A stretch of DNA of 64,000 bases from Flavobacterium aquiphilum (GTDB lineage: Bacteria > Bacteroidota > Bacteroidia > Flavobacteriales > Flavobacteriaceae): contig NZ_CP114288.1 of NCBI RefSeq assembly GCF_027111335.1, forward strand, positions 3,658,001 to 3,722,000. Direction: 5' to 3'. Below are positions 18,264-26,777 of this stretch, piece after piece. Below the pieces are notes generated by a model. That model saw only the letters and a list, made by a program, of their open reading frames with translations. It was not told the DNA's origin and made no database searches. Positions within the stretch are counted from its first letter, which is position 1, and the number at the start of each line of letters is the position of its first letter. The position numbers and the translations under genes are program-made.

Positions 18264-19391
18264 TCAGCTTAAAATGATTAAATCGATATCACTCGAAGAT
18301 AATTTATTTAGCAACTCTTTGAAAATATTCGTAGAAAGAATGACTTTCATTATATTCATTCGCGGTTTTCCAATACAAACCGTTGTTACATTTTTTTGCT
18401 CCGCCTGTTCAATAATGGCTTTGGCTATTTTGGTATGTTCAATTTTGACAACTTCTGCTCCGAGTTCGGTGGCTAACTTGAAATTATTAATAAGGTGCCG
18501 TTGCTTATCAAGAGCAATTTTATCAACACTTTCATTAGGCAATTGAACATATAAAACATACCATTTACTGTTATAATAGTTAGCTAGTCTTGCTGTTTTT
18601 CGAATAACTCTTTTGGCGGTATTCTCATTGCTGCTAATGCAGGCAAGAAATTTTTCGTGTCTTATTGCTTTATTTTTTGGTACTTCAATTTCAACTTTTC
18701 GTTCCACCTGACTGGCCACCTCTTTAAGTGCCAATTCCCGAAGTTGTAATATATGTTCACTTTTAAAGAAATTTTTAAGTGCCATTTCTATTTTTTCGGC
18801 CTGATATATTTTACCTTCTTTTAGACGTGTTATTAATTCGTCTGCGGTCAAATCAATGTTTACCACTTCATCGGCCTGAGCCAAAACGATATCGGGAATC
18901 CGTTCTTTCACTTCAACATTGGTAATGCTTTTCACCTCTTCATTAAGGCTTTCAATATGTTGGATATTTACAGCACTGATTACATTTATTCCTGCTTCGA
19001 GAATTTCCATAACATCTTGCCAACGCTTTTCGTTTTTACTTCCTTCGATATTAGTGTGTGCCAATTCATCAACAATTACCACTTCAGGCCGTAAATTGAT
19101 AATTGCCTGCACATCCATTTCCTCAAGTTCCTTGCCTTTATAAAAAAGTTTTCTTCTTGGAATCAAAGGAAGGCCTTCCAATAAATCTTGAGTCTCTTTA
19201 CGGTTATGAGTTTCGATATAGCCAATTTTAATATCAATTCCGTTTTTTAGTAGAGAATGCGCTTCTTGAAGCATACGAAAACTTTTGCCTACACCGGCAC
19301 TCATACCGATGTAGACTTTAAATTTCCCTCTACGTGATTTTTTTATTAAATCGAGAAAGTGCTGTACATTATCTTCCCTTTTATTTTCCAA
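18264..19391 (-). CDS. kdpD: KdpD N-terminal sensor protein (KdpD domain plus Usp domain, no kinase)
   Basis: A 375-residue protein equal to the cytoplasmic N-terminal part of KdpD. The Walker A-like GMSAGVGKSFRM is at residues 29-40 and the Walker B-like VVIVDELAHTN near 105; a universal stress protein (Usp) domain covers about residues 245-375 (FLACISSNENTAKRVIRKTA...). The membrane DUF4118 region and the kinase are absent. They are found in a separate gene at 29513-30625. In the full-length sensor this region responds to ATP and cyclic di-AMP or K+ signals. The gene follows the porin by 21 bp and belongs to the kdp operon. Confidence 0.9.
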   Translation of the reverse strand: MENKREDNVQHFLDLIKKSRRGKFKVYIGMSAGVGKSFRMLQEAHSLLKNGIDIKIGYIETHNRKETQDLLEGLPLIPRRKLFYKGKELEEMDVQAIINLRPEVVIVDELAHTNIEGSKNEKRWQDVMEILEAGINVISAVNIQHIESLNEEVKSITNVEVKERIPDIVLAQADEVVNIDLTADELITRLKEGKIYQAEKIEMALKNFFKSEHILQLRELALKEVASQVERKVEIEVPKNKAIRHEKFLACISSNENTAKRVIRKTARLANYYNSKWYVLYVQLPNESVDKIALDKQRHLINNFKLATELGAEVVKIEHTKIAKAIIEQAEQKNVTTVCIGKPRMNIMKVILSTNIFKELLNKLSSSDIDLIILS

Positions 19392-19412
19392 AATACAACT
19401 TTTTTAGTTGGG

Positions 19413-20498
19413 TTAAAATGAAATAGCCAAAGCTGTTACCATTGCAAAATTTTGCCTGGACAGCTCATTGCCATCAGTAAAAATTTCATCCTTGCTACTC
19501 AAATTTCGGACTTCAATACGCCAAACTACATTGTCATAAAAATTATAATCTAAATTTACGGAATATCCATAAGTTTGAAAGCCATTTGGTGTACCGGTTG
19601 CAATTATTACCTGATTTTTATCTGAATAATACTCTTCCCTAGCTGCAATATCTATTTTGTCGGTGACTTTATATTTTGCAACTAAAACGGGTGAGTACCA
19701 ACAGTTATAACTTTCACTTCCTGTGCTTTTTTGCTCTACCCCAATGTCAAAACCTGTAGTCACCCCCCATTTTTCATTAAGTTGGAATTGTCCATAAAGG
19801 TTATGAAAATAGCGCATCTGTTTTGAATCGTCCGGCTTATCATTGCCAATAAACGAGCTGCTGTTCAAGGTTATTATTGTGTTGGGTTTATAGGTTAACT
19901 GGTGCCCAAAAGCTAAGGTTTTATTTCCGTCAACACGCTGAATGCGCTGCCAACCGTTTAAAACCAATCCGCTTAAAAACCATTTGCCATTATTGGAAGT
20001 GTAGGATATTTTTACACCACTTTCATAATAAGGCGAATTCTCAGCAGGAATACTTCGGGTTAAATTCCAACAGTCTTTACCAATTGCGCTTTCAAAACCT
20101 ATATGTGAAGAAAATATTCCCGCATCTACCCAAAGATTTTGGGTATTTGAAAGTTTTACCCCGGCATTGGCTTCATAAATATTTTTTAAAACACCTTCTT
20201 CGGCAGCTAAATTCGCGTTACTGTAGGTTCCTGTCATTAAAGCTAAGTTTGCCCTAACATTGTCTTTTTCATACGCTGCCTTGATAAAACCTAAATTTAA
20301 ATTCACTTCGTTATGACGATTGTAAGAATAGAGGAAAGCGGGACGGGTATTGTTTTCCGGCTGACCAAAATCATAAGCATAGTATGTTTCTATATATCCA
20401 CTTATTTTTAAGGGATTTGCTTTTTTTACAGTATCAGTTTGCGCTTGTAAACCAAATGAGGAAAGAGCTGCTAACAGGCTTGCTATTTTTGAATTCAT
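19413..20498 (-). CDS. outer membrane beta-barrel porin of the kdp operon
   Basis: A 361-residue protein with a signal peptide (cleavage likely after LQAQ, residue 20) and many alternating amphipathic strands rich in aromatic residues, ending in a strand with the C-terminal aromatic residue (NFAMVTALAISF) typical of outer membrane barrels. It opens with LKISGYIETYYAYDFGQP, the start seen in Bacteroidota putative porins. It is 1 bp from kdpC and 21 bp from kdpD-N, so it is clearly part of the kdp operon; a role in passing K+ across the outer membrane is inferred from context. Confidence 0.82.
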   Translation of the reverse strand: MNSKIASLLAALSSFGLQAQTDTVKKANPLKISGYIETYYAYDFGQPENNTRPAFLYSYNRHNEVNLNLGFIKAAYEKDNVRANLALMTGTYSNANLAAEEGVLKNIYEANAGVKLSNTQNLWVDAGIFSSHIGFESAIGKDCWNLTRSIPAENSPYYESGVKISYTSNNGKWFLSGLVLNGWQRIQRVDGNKTLAFGHQLTYKPNTIITLNSSSFIGNDKPDDSKQMRYFHNLYGQFQLNEKWGVTTGFDIGVEQKSTGSESYNCWYSPVLVAKYKVTDKIDIAAREEYYSDKNQVIIATGTPNGFQTYGYSVNLDYNFYDNVVWRIEVRNLSSKDEIFTDGNELSRQNFAMVTALAISF

Positions 20499-20499
20499 T

Positions 20500-21060
20500 T
20501 TATTTTAATTTATCTAAAGCGATGTTTAATTTAAGGACATTAATTTTTTCGGGACCAAAAATTCCCAACAAAGGGTTTTCAGTATTTTTGCTAATTAACT
20601 GTACCAATTTTTCTTGTTCGATGTTTCTAATTTTGGCGATTCGTTTAATCTGAACTTTTGCTGCCTGTACCGAAATATTCGGATCTAGTCCACTGCCACT
20701 TGCCGTAACTAATTCGGCAGGGATTTCACTTTTTTTAATTTCGGGATTCTGAATCAAGAAAGTGTCGATTCTTTTTTGGACTTCGGCCAAATACTGCGGA
20801 TTGCTTGGTCCTTTATTACTTCCTCCGGAACCTGCCGCGTTATAGTTTACGGCAGATGGTCTTGAATTAAAGTATTTGAGATCGGTAAAAGATTGACCTA
20901 TGTTGGCATACTGCTTTTTACCATTTACTTCAAGGATTTCCCCTTTTCCGCTATTGGGAGTAATTTGAGCAATTCCTAAAATGAACATGGTGTAAATTAC
21001 AGAGAAAAAAACCAAGCATAAGGCTGTCAATTTTATTCCTGATATAATGTGTGTTTTCAT
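20500..21060 (-). CDS. kdpC: potassium-transporting ATPase KdpC subunit
   Basis: A 186-residue protein with one N-terminal membrane segment (about residues 10-32) and a periplasmic domain containing FNSRPSAVNYNAAGSGGSNKGPSNP and TASGSGLDPNISVQAAKVQ, both diagnostic of KdpC. KdpC stabilises the KdpFABC complex and helps couple ATP use to K+ binding. It lies 16 bp after kdpB and directly before the porin gene. Confidence 0.96.
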   Translation of the reverse strand: MKTHIISGIKLTALCLVFFSVIYTMFILGIAQITPNSGKGEILEVNGKKQYANIGQSFTDLKYFNSRPSAVNYNAAGSGGSNKGPSNPQYLAEVQKRIDTFLIQNPEIKKSEIPAELVTASGSGLDPNISVQAAKVQIKRIAKIRNIEQEKLVQLISKNTENPLLGIFGPEKINVLKLNIALDKLK

Positions 21061-21076
21061 CTTTATTATTTTTATT

Positions 21077-23122
21077 TTACATGAATAATGCTACTACAAT
21101 ATCTATTGCTTTAATCCCAATAAAAGGGACAATGATACCTCCAAGTCCGTACCAAAGTAAATTTCTTCTCAATAAAGCCGATGCCCCAATCGGTTTGTAA
21201 GCAACTCCTTTTAAAGCTAGCGGAATCAAAAACGGAATCACAATAGCATTGAAGATAACTGCCGATAAAATGGCGGTTTCAGGACTATGCAGCTGCATGA
21301 TGTTCAATCCCTGCAATGAAGGAATAGCTGTTATGAAAAGTGCAGGGATGATGGCAAAATACTTAGCAACGTCATTGGCAATGCTAAAAGTGGTCAAAGT
21401 CCCCCTTGTCATTAACAATTGTTTCCCGATTTCGACAATTTCAATCAGTTTGGTTGGGTCGTTATCCAAATCCACCATATTACCGGCTTCTTTGGCAGCT
21501 TGAGTTCCACTGTTCATAGCAACTCCAACATCGGCCTGAGCCAAGGCGGGAGCATCATTGGTACCGTCACCCATCATCGCAACCAACTTACCAAGCTGCT
21601 GCTCATTTTTGATGTAATTCATTTTGTCTTCGGGTTTTGCCTCGGCGATAAAATCATCTACACCTGCTTTTTCTGCAATAAACTTGGCTGTTAGCGGATT
21701 ATCTCCTGTTACCATCACGGTTTTTACCCCCATTTTGTGCAAACGCTCAAAACGTTCCTGAATTCCCGGTTTTATAATATCCTGTAATTCGATAACCCCC
21801 ATGACTTTTTCATTAACTGAAACAACCAAAGGTGTTCCTCCATTTTTAGATATATTGATGACATTTCCCTCAATATCTTTTGGAAAATTGTTACCCGCTT
21901 TTTCGCTTATTCCCTTAATGGAATCGGAGGCTCCTTTTCGGATTCTTGTGCCGTCGGGTAAATTGACACCGCTGCATCTCGTCTCGGCTGTAAATTTGAT
22001 AAGTGTTGCTCCATCAATAGAGAGCTTTTCTTTGATACTCTCACCCGCTAATTCAACAATCGATTTCCCTTCGGGAGTTTCATCTGCCAAGGAAGAAAGC
22101 ATACAGTATTTAACGAAGTCTTTTTGATCTACATTCTCCGTCGTATAGAACCTTGTAGCTTTTCTGTTTCCTATAGTTATTGTACCTGTTTTATCGAGTA
22201 ACAATACATCAATATCACCGGCAGTTTCAACTGCTTTACCTGATTTTGTAATTACATTGGCGCGCAAAGCCCTGTCCATACCGGCAATACCAATTGCAGA
22301 TAAAAGCCCTCCGATTGTTGTAGGTATCAAACAGACAAACAACGAAATAAAAGCCGCTATGGTGATTGGAATATGGGCATAATCGGCAAAAGGTTTTAAG
22401 GTAACACAGACAATTATGAAGATTAAGGTAAAGCCTGCTAGAAGTATCGTTAATGCGATTTCATTAGGTGTCTTTTGTCGTGAAGCACCTTCGACCAAGG
22501 CAATCATTTTATCCAAAAAGCTCTCCCCAGGCTCGGTTGTAACTTGTACCTTAATTTTATCGGATAATACTTTTGTCCCTCCGGTCACGGAACTTTTGTC
22601 CCCTCCTGCTTCTCTAATAACCGGCGCACTTTCTCCTGTAATTGCACTTTCATCAATGGTAGCCAAGCCTTCAATGATTTCGCCGTCTGTTGGAATAATA
22701 TCCCCTGTTTCACAAATGAAAACATCTCCTTTTCTTAGACTTGATGACGGAACAACGACTAGTTCATTTACATACATGTCCCCCACTTGTTCTATTTTTT
22801 TGGCAGGAGTTTCTTCACGGGTTTTTCTCAAACTGTCCGCTTGAGCTTTACCTCTGGCTTCGGCTATTGCTTCCGCAAAATTGGCAAAAAGTAATGTAAA
22901 TAATAGAATTAGAAAGATTGCAAAATTATAAGCAAAACTTCCTTGGGACTGTTCTCCGGATAAAATCCAAAGACAAACACAAAACATTACTGCTGTACCG
23001 ATTTCTACGGTAAACATAATTGGATTTCTAAAAAGTGTGGCAGGGTTCAGCTTTAAAAAAGATTGTTTTAAAGCTTCTAGCATTAACTCTTTCTGAAACA
23101 ATGATTTATTTTTAGTTTTCAT
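21077..23122 (-). CDS. kdpB: potassium-transporting P-type ATPase KdpB subunit
   Basis: A 681-residue P-type ATPase. The phosphorylation motif DKTGT has its aspartate at D310; the actuator motif TGES ([11 protein letters not shown]) and the hinge [22 protein letters not shown] are intact. KdpB hydrolyses ATP and drives K+ uptake through KdpA. Length and motifs match the family. It is 7 bp after kdpA. Confidence 0.97.
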   Translation of the reverse strand: MKTKNKSLFQKELMLEALKQSFLKLNPATLFRNPIMFTVEIGTAVMFCVCLWILSGEQSQGSFAYNFAIFLILLFTLLFANFAEAIAEARGKAQADSLRKTREETPAKKIEQVGDMYVNELVVVPSSSLRKGDVFICETGDIIPTDGEIIEGLATIDESAITGESAPVIREAGGDKSSVTGGTKVLSDKIKVQVTTEPGESFLDKMIALVEGASRQKTPNEIALTILLAGFTLIFIIVCVTLKPFADYAHIPITIAAFISLFVCLIPTTIGGLLSAIGIAGMDRALRANVITKSGKAVETAGDIDVLLLDKTGTITIGNRKATRFYTTENVDQKDFVKYCMLSSLADETPEGKSIVELAGESIKEKLSIDGATLIKFTAETRCSGVNLPDGTRIRKGASDSIKGISEKAGNNFPKDIEGNVINISKNGGTPLVVSVNEKVMGVIELQDIIKPGIQERFERLHKMGVKTVMVTGDNPLTAKFIAEKAGVDDFIAEAKPEDKMNYIKNEQQLGKLVAMMGDGTNDAPALAQADVGVAMNSGTQAAKEAGNMVDLDNDPTKLIEIVEIGKQLLMTRGTLTTFSIANDVAKYFAIIPALFITAIPSLQGLNIMQLHSPETAILSAVIFNAIVIPFLIPLALKGVAYKPIGASALLRRNLLWYGLGGIIVPFIGIKAIDIVVALFM

Positions 23123-23129
23123 TATAGTT

Positions 23130-24818
23130 TTATTTTATAGAAAAAAATTCAGCAATCGGCCCTAAAGCCAAGGCAGGAAAGAAAGACAAAGCAGCGATGA
23201 TAGCAATGACAGAGAAAATCATCAGTCCAAAGGTTGCAGTATCCGTTTTTAAGGTTCCAGCACTTTCAGGAATATGTTTTTTATTGGCCAAAATTCCTGC
23301 GATTGCAATCGGCCCTATTATTGGTAAGAATCTTGATAAAATAAGCACAATTCCTGTTGTGATATTCCACCATGGATTGTTATCACCAAGACCTTCAAAC
23401 CCACTACCATTGTTTGCCGCCGAAGAAGTGAATTCATACAGTATTTCGCTAAATCCATGAAATCCCGGATTATTCAATGTACTGGCTCCTTGTTCCGGAA
23501 ATGCTGTTGAAAGTGCCGTTCCGGCTAAAATCAATACTGTGTGCAATAAAGCGACTATCATGGCAATTTTCATTTCCCGGGCTTCAATTTTCTTTCCTAG
23601 AAATTCAGGTGTACGCCCCACCATCAATCCGCTAATGAATACTGCAAGAATGATGAAAATGTAAAAATTCAATATTCCGACACCACAGCCACCGTAAAAA
23701 CAGTTGACCATCATGGCTAACAATTGATTCATACCCGAGAGCGGCATAGCACTGTCATGCATTGAATTTACTGAACCTGTTGAGATTACTGTCGTGGCAA
23801 TACTCCAATATCCCGAAGCTGCTGCCCCAAATCGCACTTCTTTTCCTTCAGTAGCTCCTTTAGAAGTATCTATTCCCATAGCGGCAATCTTTGGATTACC
23901 ATTCATTTCTGTAATTACTGTAGGAATGGTCAAAGCCAGAAAGCCTATAGTCATCACACTGAAAATCATCCAGGAAAGTTTACGACGTTTCAAATAAAAT
24001 CCAAGGGCAAAAATCATGGCAAAAGGAATAATTATTTGCGCCACCATTTCGACCATATTGGTAAAATAATTGGGATTTTCAAAAGGATGTGCCGAGTTGG
24101 CCCCAAAAAAACCTCCCCCGTTCGTACCAACATGTTTAATTGCAGTAAATGCGGCAACAGGCCCTTGAGAAACCTGAACAGTGTCTCCTTGTAGTGTCGT
24201 CATTGTTTGTTTTCCCTCAAAAGTCATTGGAGTACCGTTAAACAACAAAATAACGGCTACAATTATTGAAATAGGAAGCAAAATTCGAGTGCATGATTTG
24301 ATAAAATAGTTGTAGAAATTCCCCAGATTCTCGGTAGTCCTTTCTTTTAAAGCGTTAAACAATACTGCTGCGGCTGCCAATCCGATTCCGGCTGAAACGA
24401 ACTGTAAAAACATTAAAAACAATTGTCCCAAATAACTTAAACCGGTTTCCCCAGAATAATGCTGAAGATTGCAATTCACAATAAAAGAAATAGCGGTATT
24501 AAAAGCCAAATCAGCTGTCATGTTCGGATTATTGTCGGGATTAAGCGGAAACCATCCTTGGCACATTAAAACGAACATAGCCAATAAAAACCAGATCATG
24601 TTCAATGTTAGCAAAACAACCATGTGTTGTTTCCAGTTCATTTCTTTTGTAACATCAATCCCGCTAATCTTATAAAACAACTTCTCAATTGGATTGAAAA
24701 TAGGATCTAAAAATGTCTTTTGACCCAAATAAACTTTAGCAATGTATTTTCCTAATGGGATTGACAATCCCAGTGTAATGAGGAACATTGCAATAATTCC
24801 TAAAATTTCTGTATTCAT
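23130..24818 (-). CDS. kdpA: potassium-transporting ATPase KdpA subunit
   Basis: A 562-residue, strongly hydrophobic channel-like subunit of the superfamily of K+ transporters. Conserved filter regions are seen in [41 protein letters not shown], and [19 protein letters not shown] near the C-terminus. It binds and conducts K+ in the KdpFABC complex. The start codon is 2 bp after kdpF. Confidence 0.97.
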   Translation of the reverse strand: MNTEILGIIAMFLITLGLSIPLGKYIAKVYLGQKTFLDPIFNPIEKLFYKISGIDVTKEMNWKQHMVVLLTLNMIWFLLAMFVLMCQGWFPLNPDNNPNMTADLAFNTAISFIVNCNLQHYSGETGLSYLGQLFLMFLQFVSAGIGLAAAAVLFNALKERTTENLGNFYNYFIKSCTRILLPISIIVAVILLFNGTPMTFEGKQTMTTLQGDTVQVSQGPVAAFTAIKHVGTNGGGFFGANSAHPFENPNYFTNMVEMVAQIIIPFAMIFALGFYLKRRKLSWMIFSVMTIGFLALTIPTVITEMNGNPKIAAMGIDTSKGATEGKEVRFGAAASGYWSIATTVISTGSVNSMHDSAMPLSGMNQLLAMMVNCFYGGCGVGILNFYIFIILAVFISGLMVGRTPEFLGKKIEAREMKIAMIVALLHTVLILAGTALSTAFPEQGASTLNNPGFHGFSEILYEFTSSAANNGSGFEGLGDNNPWWNITTGIVLILSRFLPIIGPIAIAGILANKKHIPESAGTLKTDTATFGLMIFSVIAIIAALSFFPALALGPIAEFFSIK

Positions 24819-24820
24819 GA

Positions 24821-24898
24821 TTAAAATTTATCAGGTTTTACCAACACATAGCAGATATATACAAATACTGCTATCGCAATTATAAATAAGGCTATCAT
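24821..24898 (-). CDS. kdpF: potassium-transporting ATPase KdpF subunit (25 aa)
   Basis: A 25-codon gene: MIALFIIAIAVFVYICYVLV followed by KPDKF, a single membrane helix with the KPDKF ending typical of KdpF. KdpF stabilises the KdpABC complex in the inner membrane. It starts 3 bp after the preceding micro-ORF and ends 2 bp before kdpA. Confidence 0.9.
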   Translation of the reverse strand: MIALFIIAIAVFVYICYVLVKPDKF

Positions 24899-24901
24899 AT
24901 C

Positions 24902-24985
24902 TTAAATTTTTTCGAAATAATTAATCGATGCAAATAGGAGTGCAAAGCATAGCAGTCCAGCTCCAACTAAAATTAGTGTCATCAT
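24902..24985 (-). CDS. 27-residue single-helix membrane peptide upstream of kdpF
   Basis: The frame begins ATGATG and encodes MMTLILVGAGLLCFALLF, then ASINYFEKI and a stop. It is one hydrophobic helix with a charged FEKI end, of the same size and type as KdpF, and stops 3 bp before the kdpF start. It would be the first gene of the kdp operon, about 50 bp after the predicted sigma-54 start point. The function is not known; it may be an additional small Kdp subunit or a leader peptide. No strong Shine-Dalgarno is seen, which is normal for this phylum. Confidence 0.65.
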   Translation of the reverse strand: MMTLILVGAGLLCFALLFASINYFEKI

Positions 24986-25046
24986 AAAAGTGTTCTGTTT
25001 TTCATTTTGGTTTATGTTTACTTTTTTTGTTCATTTTTAGAATACA

Positions 25047-25062
25047 TGCCAAAAGCAAGCCA
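25047..25062 (-). promoter_or_regulatory. sigma-54-type promoter of the kdp operon
   Basis: On the minus strand: TGGCTTGCTTTTGGCA. The invariant GG (-24) and GC (-12) are 10 bp apart as required, and 9 of 12 informative positions match TGGCACG-N4-TTGCA. It is about 62 bp before the first kdp micro-ORF, and the adjacent divergently placed information (an NtrC-type activator gene with GAFTGA) supports sigma-54 control. Confidence 0.55.
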
Positions 25063-25134
25063 AATTCCAAGACTAATTTCTAACCCTTTGATTTCACACG
25101 TTTTATTTTTATTTCTGAATTTCGGGCAATAAAA

Positions 25135-25157
25135 AACCCTATCGAAACGATAGGGTT
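25135..25157 (-). terminator. terminator of the NtrC-type regulator gene
   Basis: AACCCTATCG and CGATAGGGTT pair perfectly around a 3-base loop; on the minus strand the stem is followed by a T-run. A third copy of CGATAGGGTT (25170-25179) lies between this and the stop codon and could form an alternative stem. Confidence 0.8.
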
Positions 25158-25180
25158 GATACTTTCAAAACGATAGGGTT

Positions 25181-26533
25181 TTAACTTATTTTGTATTCTT
25201 CAAGCTTTCTATAAAGCGTTGTTAAGGCGATTCCGAGCAGTCGGGCTGTTTCTGTTTTGTTGCCATTAGTGTAGTTCAATACTTTTTGAATATGCAGTTT
25301 TTCGGTCGAAGCCAATGAAAAAGCAGAAAGTATTTTATTCGAATTTTCGGTATTGGAAGGCTCCAATTGCTGAATTTCGATTGGAAGACTGTCAGGCATA
25401 AGCGCTTCATTCGTTTCTAAAATAACACTTCTTTCGATTACATTTTTTAGTTCACGAATATTCCCGGGCCAAGTATGCATTTTAAGTAAATGAACAAATT
25501 CATTTGATAAGGTTTTGATTCTTTTATTGGTTTTTAAAGCGAAGAAATGCAAAAAGTGCTTCGCAAGGGTTTCAATATCTGCAACACGTTCTCTTAATGA
25601 TGGCAAAGGAATTTGAAATACTGACAACCGATAATACAAGTCTTGGCGAAAATTCCCTGCTCCAATTTCTTTTAATAAATCGCGATTGGTCGCTGCAATA
25701 ATTCTGATATTTACTTTGGTTATTTTGCTTTCGCCAATTTTAATAAATTCCCCATTTTCAATGACACGCAACAGTTTTGCTTGCAGATCTATAGGTAATT
25801 CACCTACCTCATCCATAAAAATGGTTCCATTATTGGCTTCCTCGAATAAACCTTTTTTGTCTTTTGTTGCCCCTGTGAATGCTCCTGAAGTATGCCCAAA
25901 CATTTCACTTTCTAACAAATCATGACTAAAAGCGGAACAATTGATTGCTACAAAATTTTCGTTTTTTCTATTACTTGATTGATGGATTGCCTGAGCAAAA
26001 ACCTCTTTTCCTGTTCCGGTTTCACCTGTTAGCAAAACCGTTGTATCGGTGGGAGCCACTTTTTTGGCTAATTCAATTCCTTGTTGCAATGCTTTGGAAT
26101 TCCCGATAATTCCTTCGAATGAAAATTTAGCATCTAGTTGTGCTTCGTATTGCGCAACTTTTTTGGTCAGTTTTACTTTTTCAACGGCTCTGTGAAGCAA
26201 TGGGATTATTTTGTTATTGTCATCACCTTTAACTATATAATCGAAAGCTCCGTTTTTGATAGCCTGAACTCCATCGGGGATATTTCCATATGCGGTCAAT
26301 AGAATTACCTCGGTATATGGATTCTTTTCTTTTATAATTGCTGTTAAATCAACGCCATTTCCGTCAGGAAGCTTAACATCACAAAGCACTATATCAATAT
26401 TGCTTTGTTCTAGTTTTTTCAAACCTGTTTTGCAATCTCCTGCTTCTATAACTTCAAAACCTTCCAAATGGATAATTCTGGCTATAAGCTTACGAAGTTT
26501 CTCTTCGTCGTCTATGATAAGTACTTTTTTCAA
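25181..26533 (-). CDS. sigma-54-dependent response regulator (NtrC family), kdp-linked
   Basis: A 450-residue regulator with three domains: a receiver (phospho-acceptor D52, acidic pair D8 and D9), an AAA+ domain with Walker A GETGTGKE (170-177) and the intact sigma-54 contact loop GAFTGA (217-222), and a C-terminal Fis-type helix-turn-helix (about 425-447, GNKTETARLLGIALTTLYRK). The apparent start is TTG at 26533; no in-frame ATG lies nearby upstream. An exact TAATTTTG box at 26557-26550 sits close upstream. It lies directly before the kdp operon on the same strand and is its likely activator, replacing the usual KdpE in that role. Confidence 0.9.
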   Translation of the reverse strand: MKKVLIIDDEEKLRKLIARIIHLEGFEVIEAGDCKTGLKKLEQSNIDIVLCDVKLPDGNGVDLTAIIKEKNPYTEVILLTAYGNIPDGVQAIKNGAFDYIVKGDDNNKIIPLLHRAVEKVKLTKKVAQYEAQLDAKFSFEGIIGNSKALQQGIELAKKVAPTDTTVLLTGETGTGKEVFAQAIHQSSNRKNENFVAINCSAFSHDLLESEMFGHTSGAFTGATKDKKGLFEEANNGTIFMDEVGELPIDLQAKLLRVIENGEFIKIGESKITKVNIRIIAATNRDLLKEIGAGNFRQDLYYRLSVFQIPLPSLRERVADIETLAKHFLHFFALKTNKRIKTLSNEFVHLLKMHTWPGNIRELKNVIERSVILETNEALMPDSLPIEIQQLEPSNTENSNKILSAFSLASTEKLHIQKVLNYTNGNKTETARLLGIALTTLYRKLEEYKIS

Positions 26534-26549
26534 TGGAGTAGAATTTGTA

Positions 26550-26557
26550 CAAAATTA
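26550..26557 (-). promoter_or_regulatory. -7 promoter box of the NtrC-type regulator gene
   Basis: TAATTTTG on the minus strand fits TAnnTTTG exactly; the transcript would have a leader of only about 10 bases before the TTG start. Confidence 0.45.
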
Positions 26558-26714
26558 CAGTTTTGATAAATGAAATAGCGATTAATGAGGATAAATCGTT
26601 GGTTTTAAAAAAAATGATTAAACTATAAGAATTAGAAATCGATGCTAAAAACGACAAAATTTCTATGTAAAAATATTAGATAATTAAAAAATTTGATTTC
26701 TACTTCTAATAAAG

Positions 26715-26759
26715 AAAGATTTCAGATTAGAAGTATATTATTTCTAATCTGAAATCTTT
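26715..26759 (-). terminator. hairpin after kup
   Basis: AAAGATTTCAGATTAGAA (26715-26732) and its exact complement (26742-26759) form an 18-bp stem with a 9-base loop, 19 bp past the kup stop. On the minus strand the following tract is T-rich but interrupted. Confidence 0.65.
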
Positions 26760-26777
26760 TTTAACCTAAAACATTAT

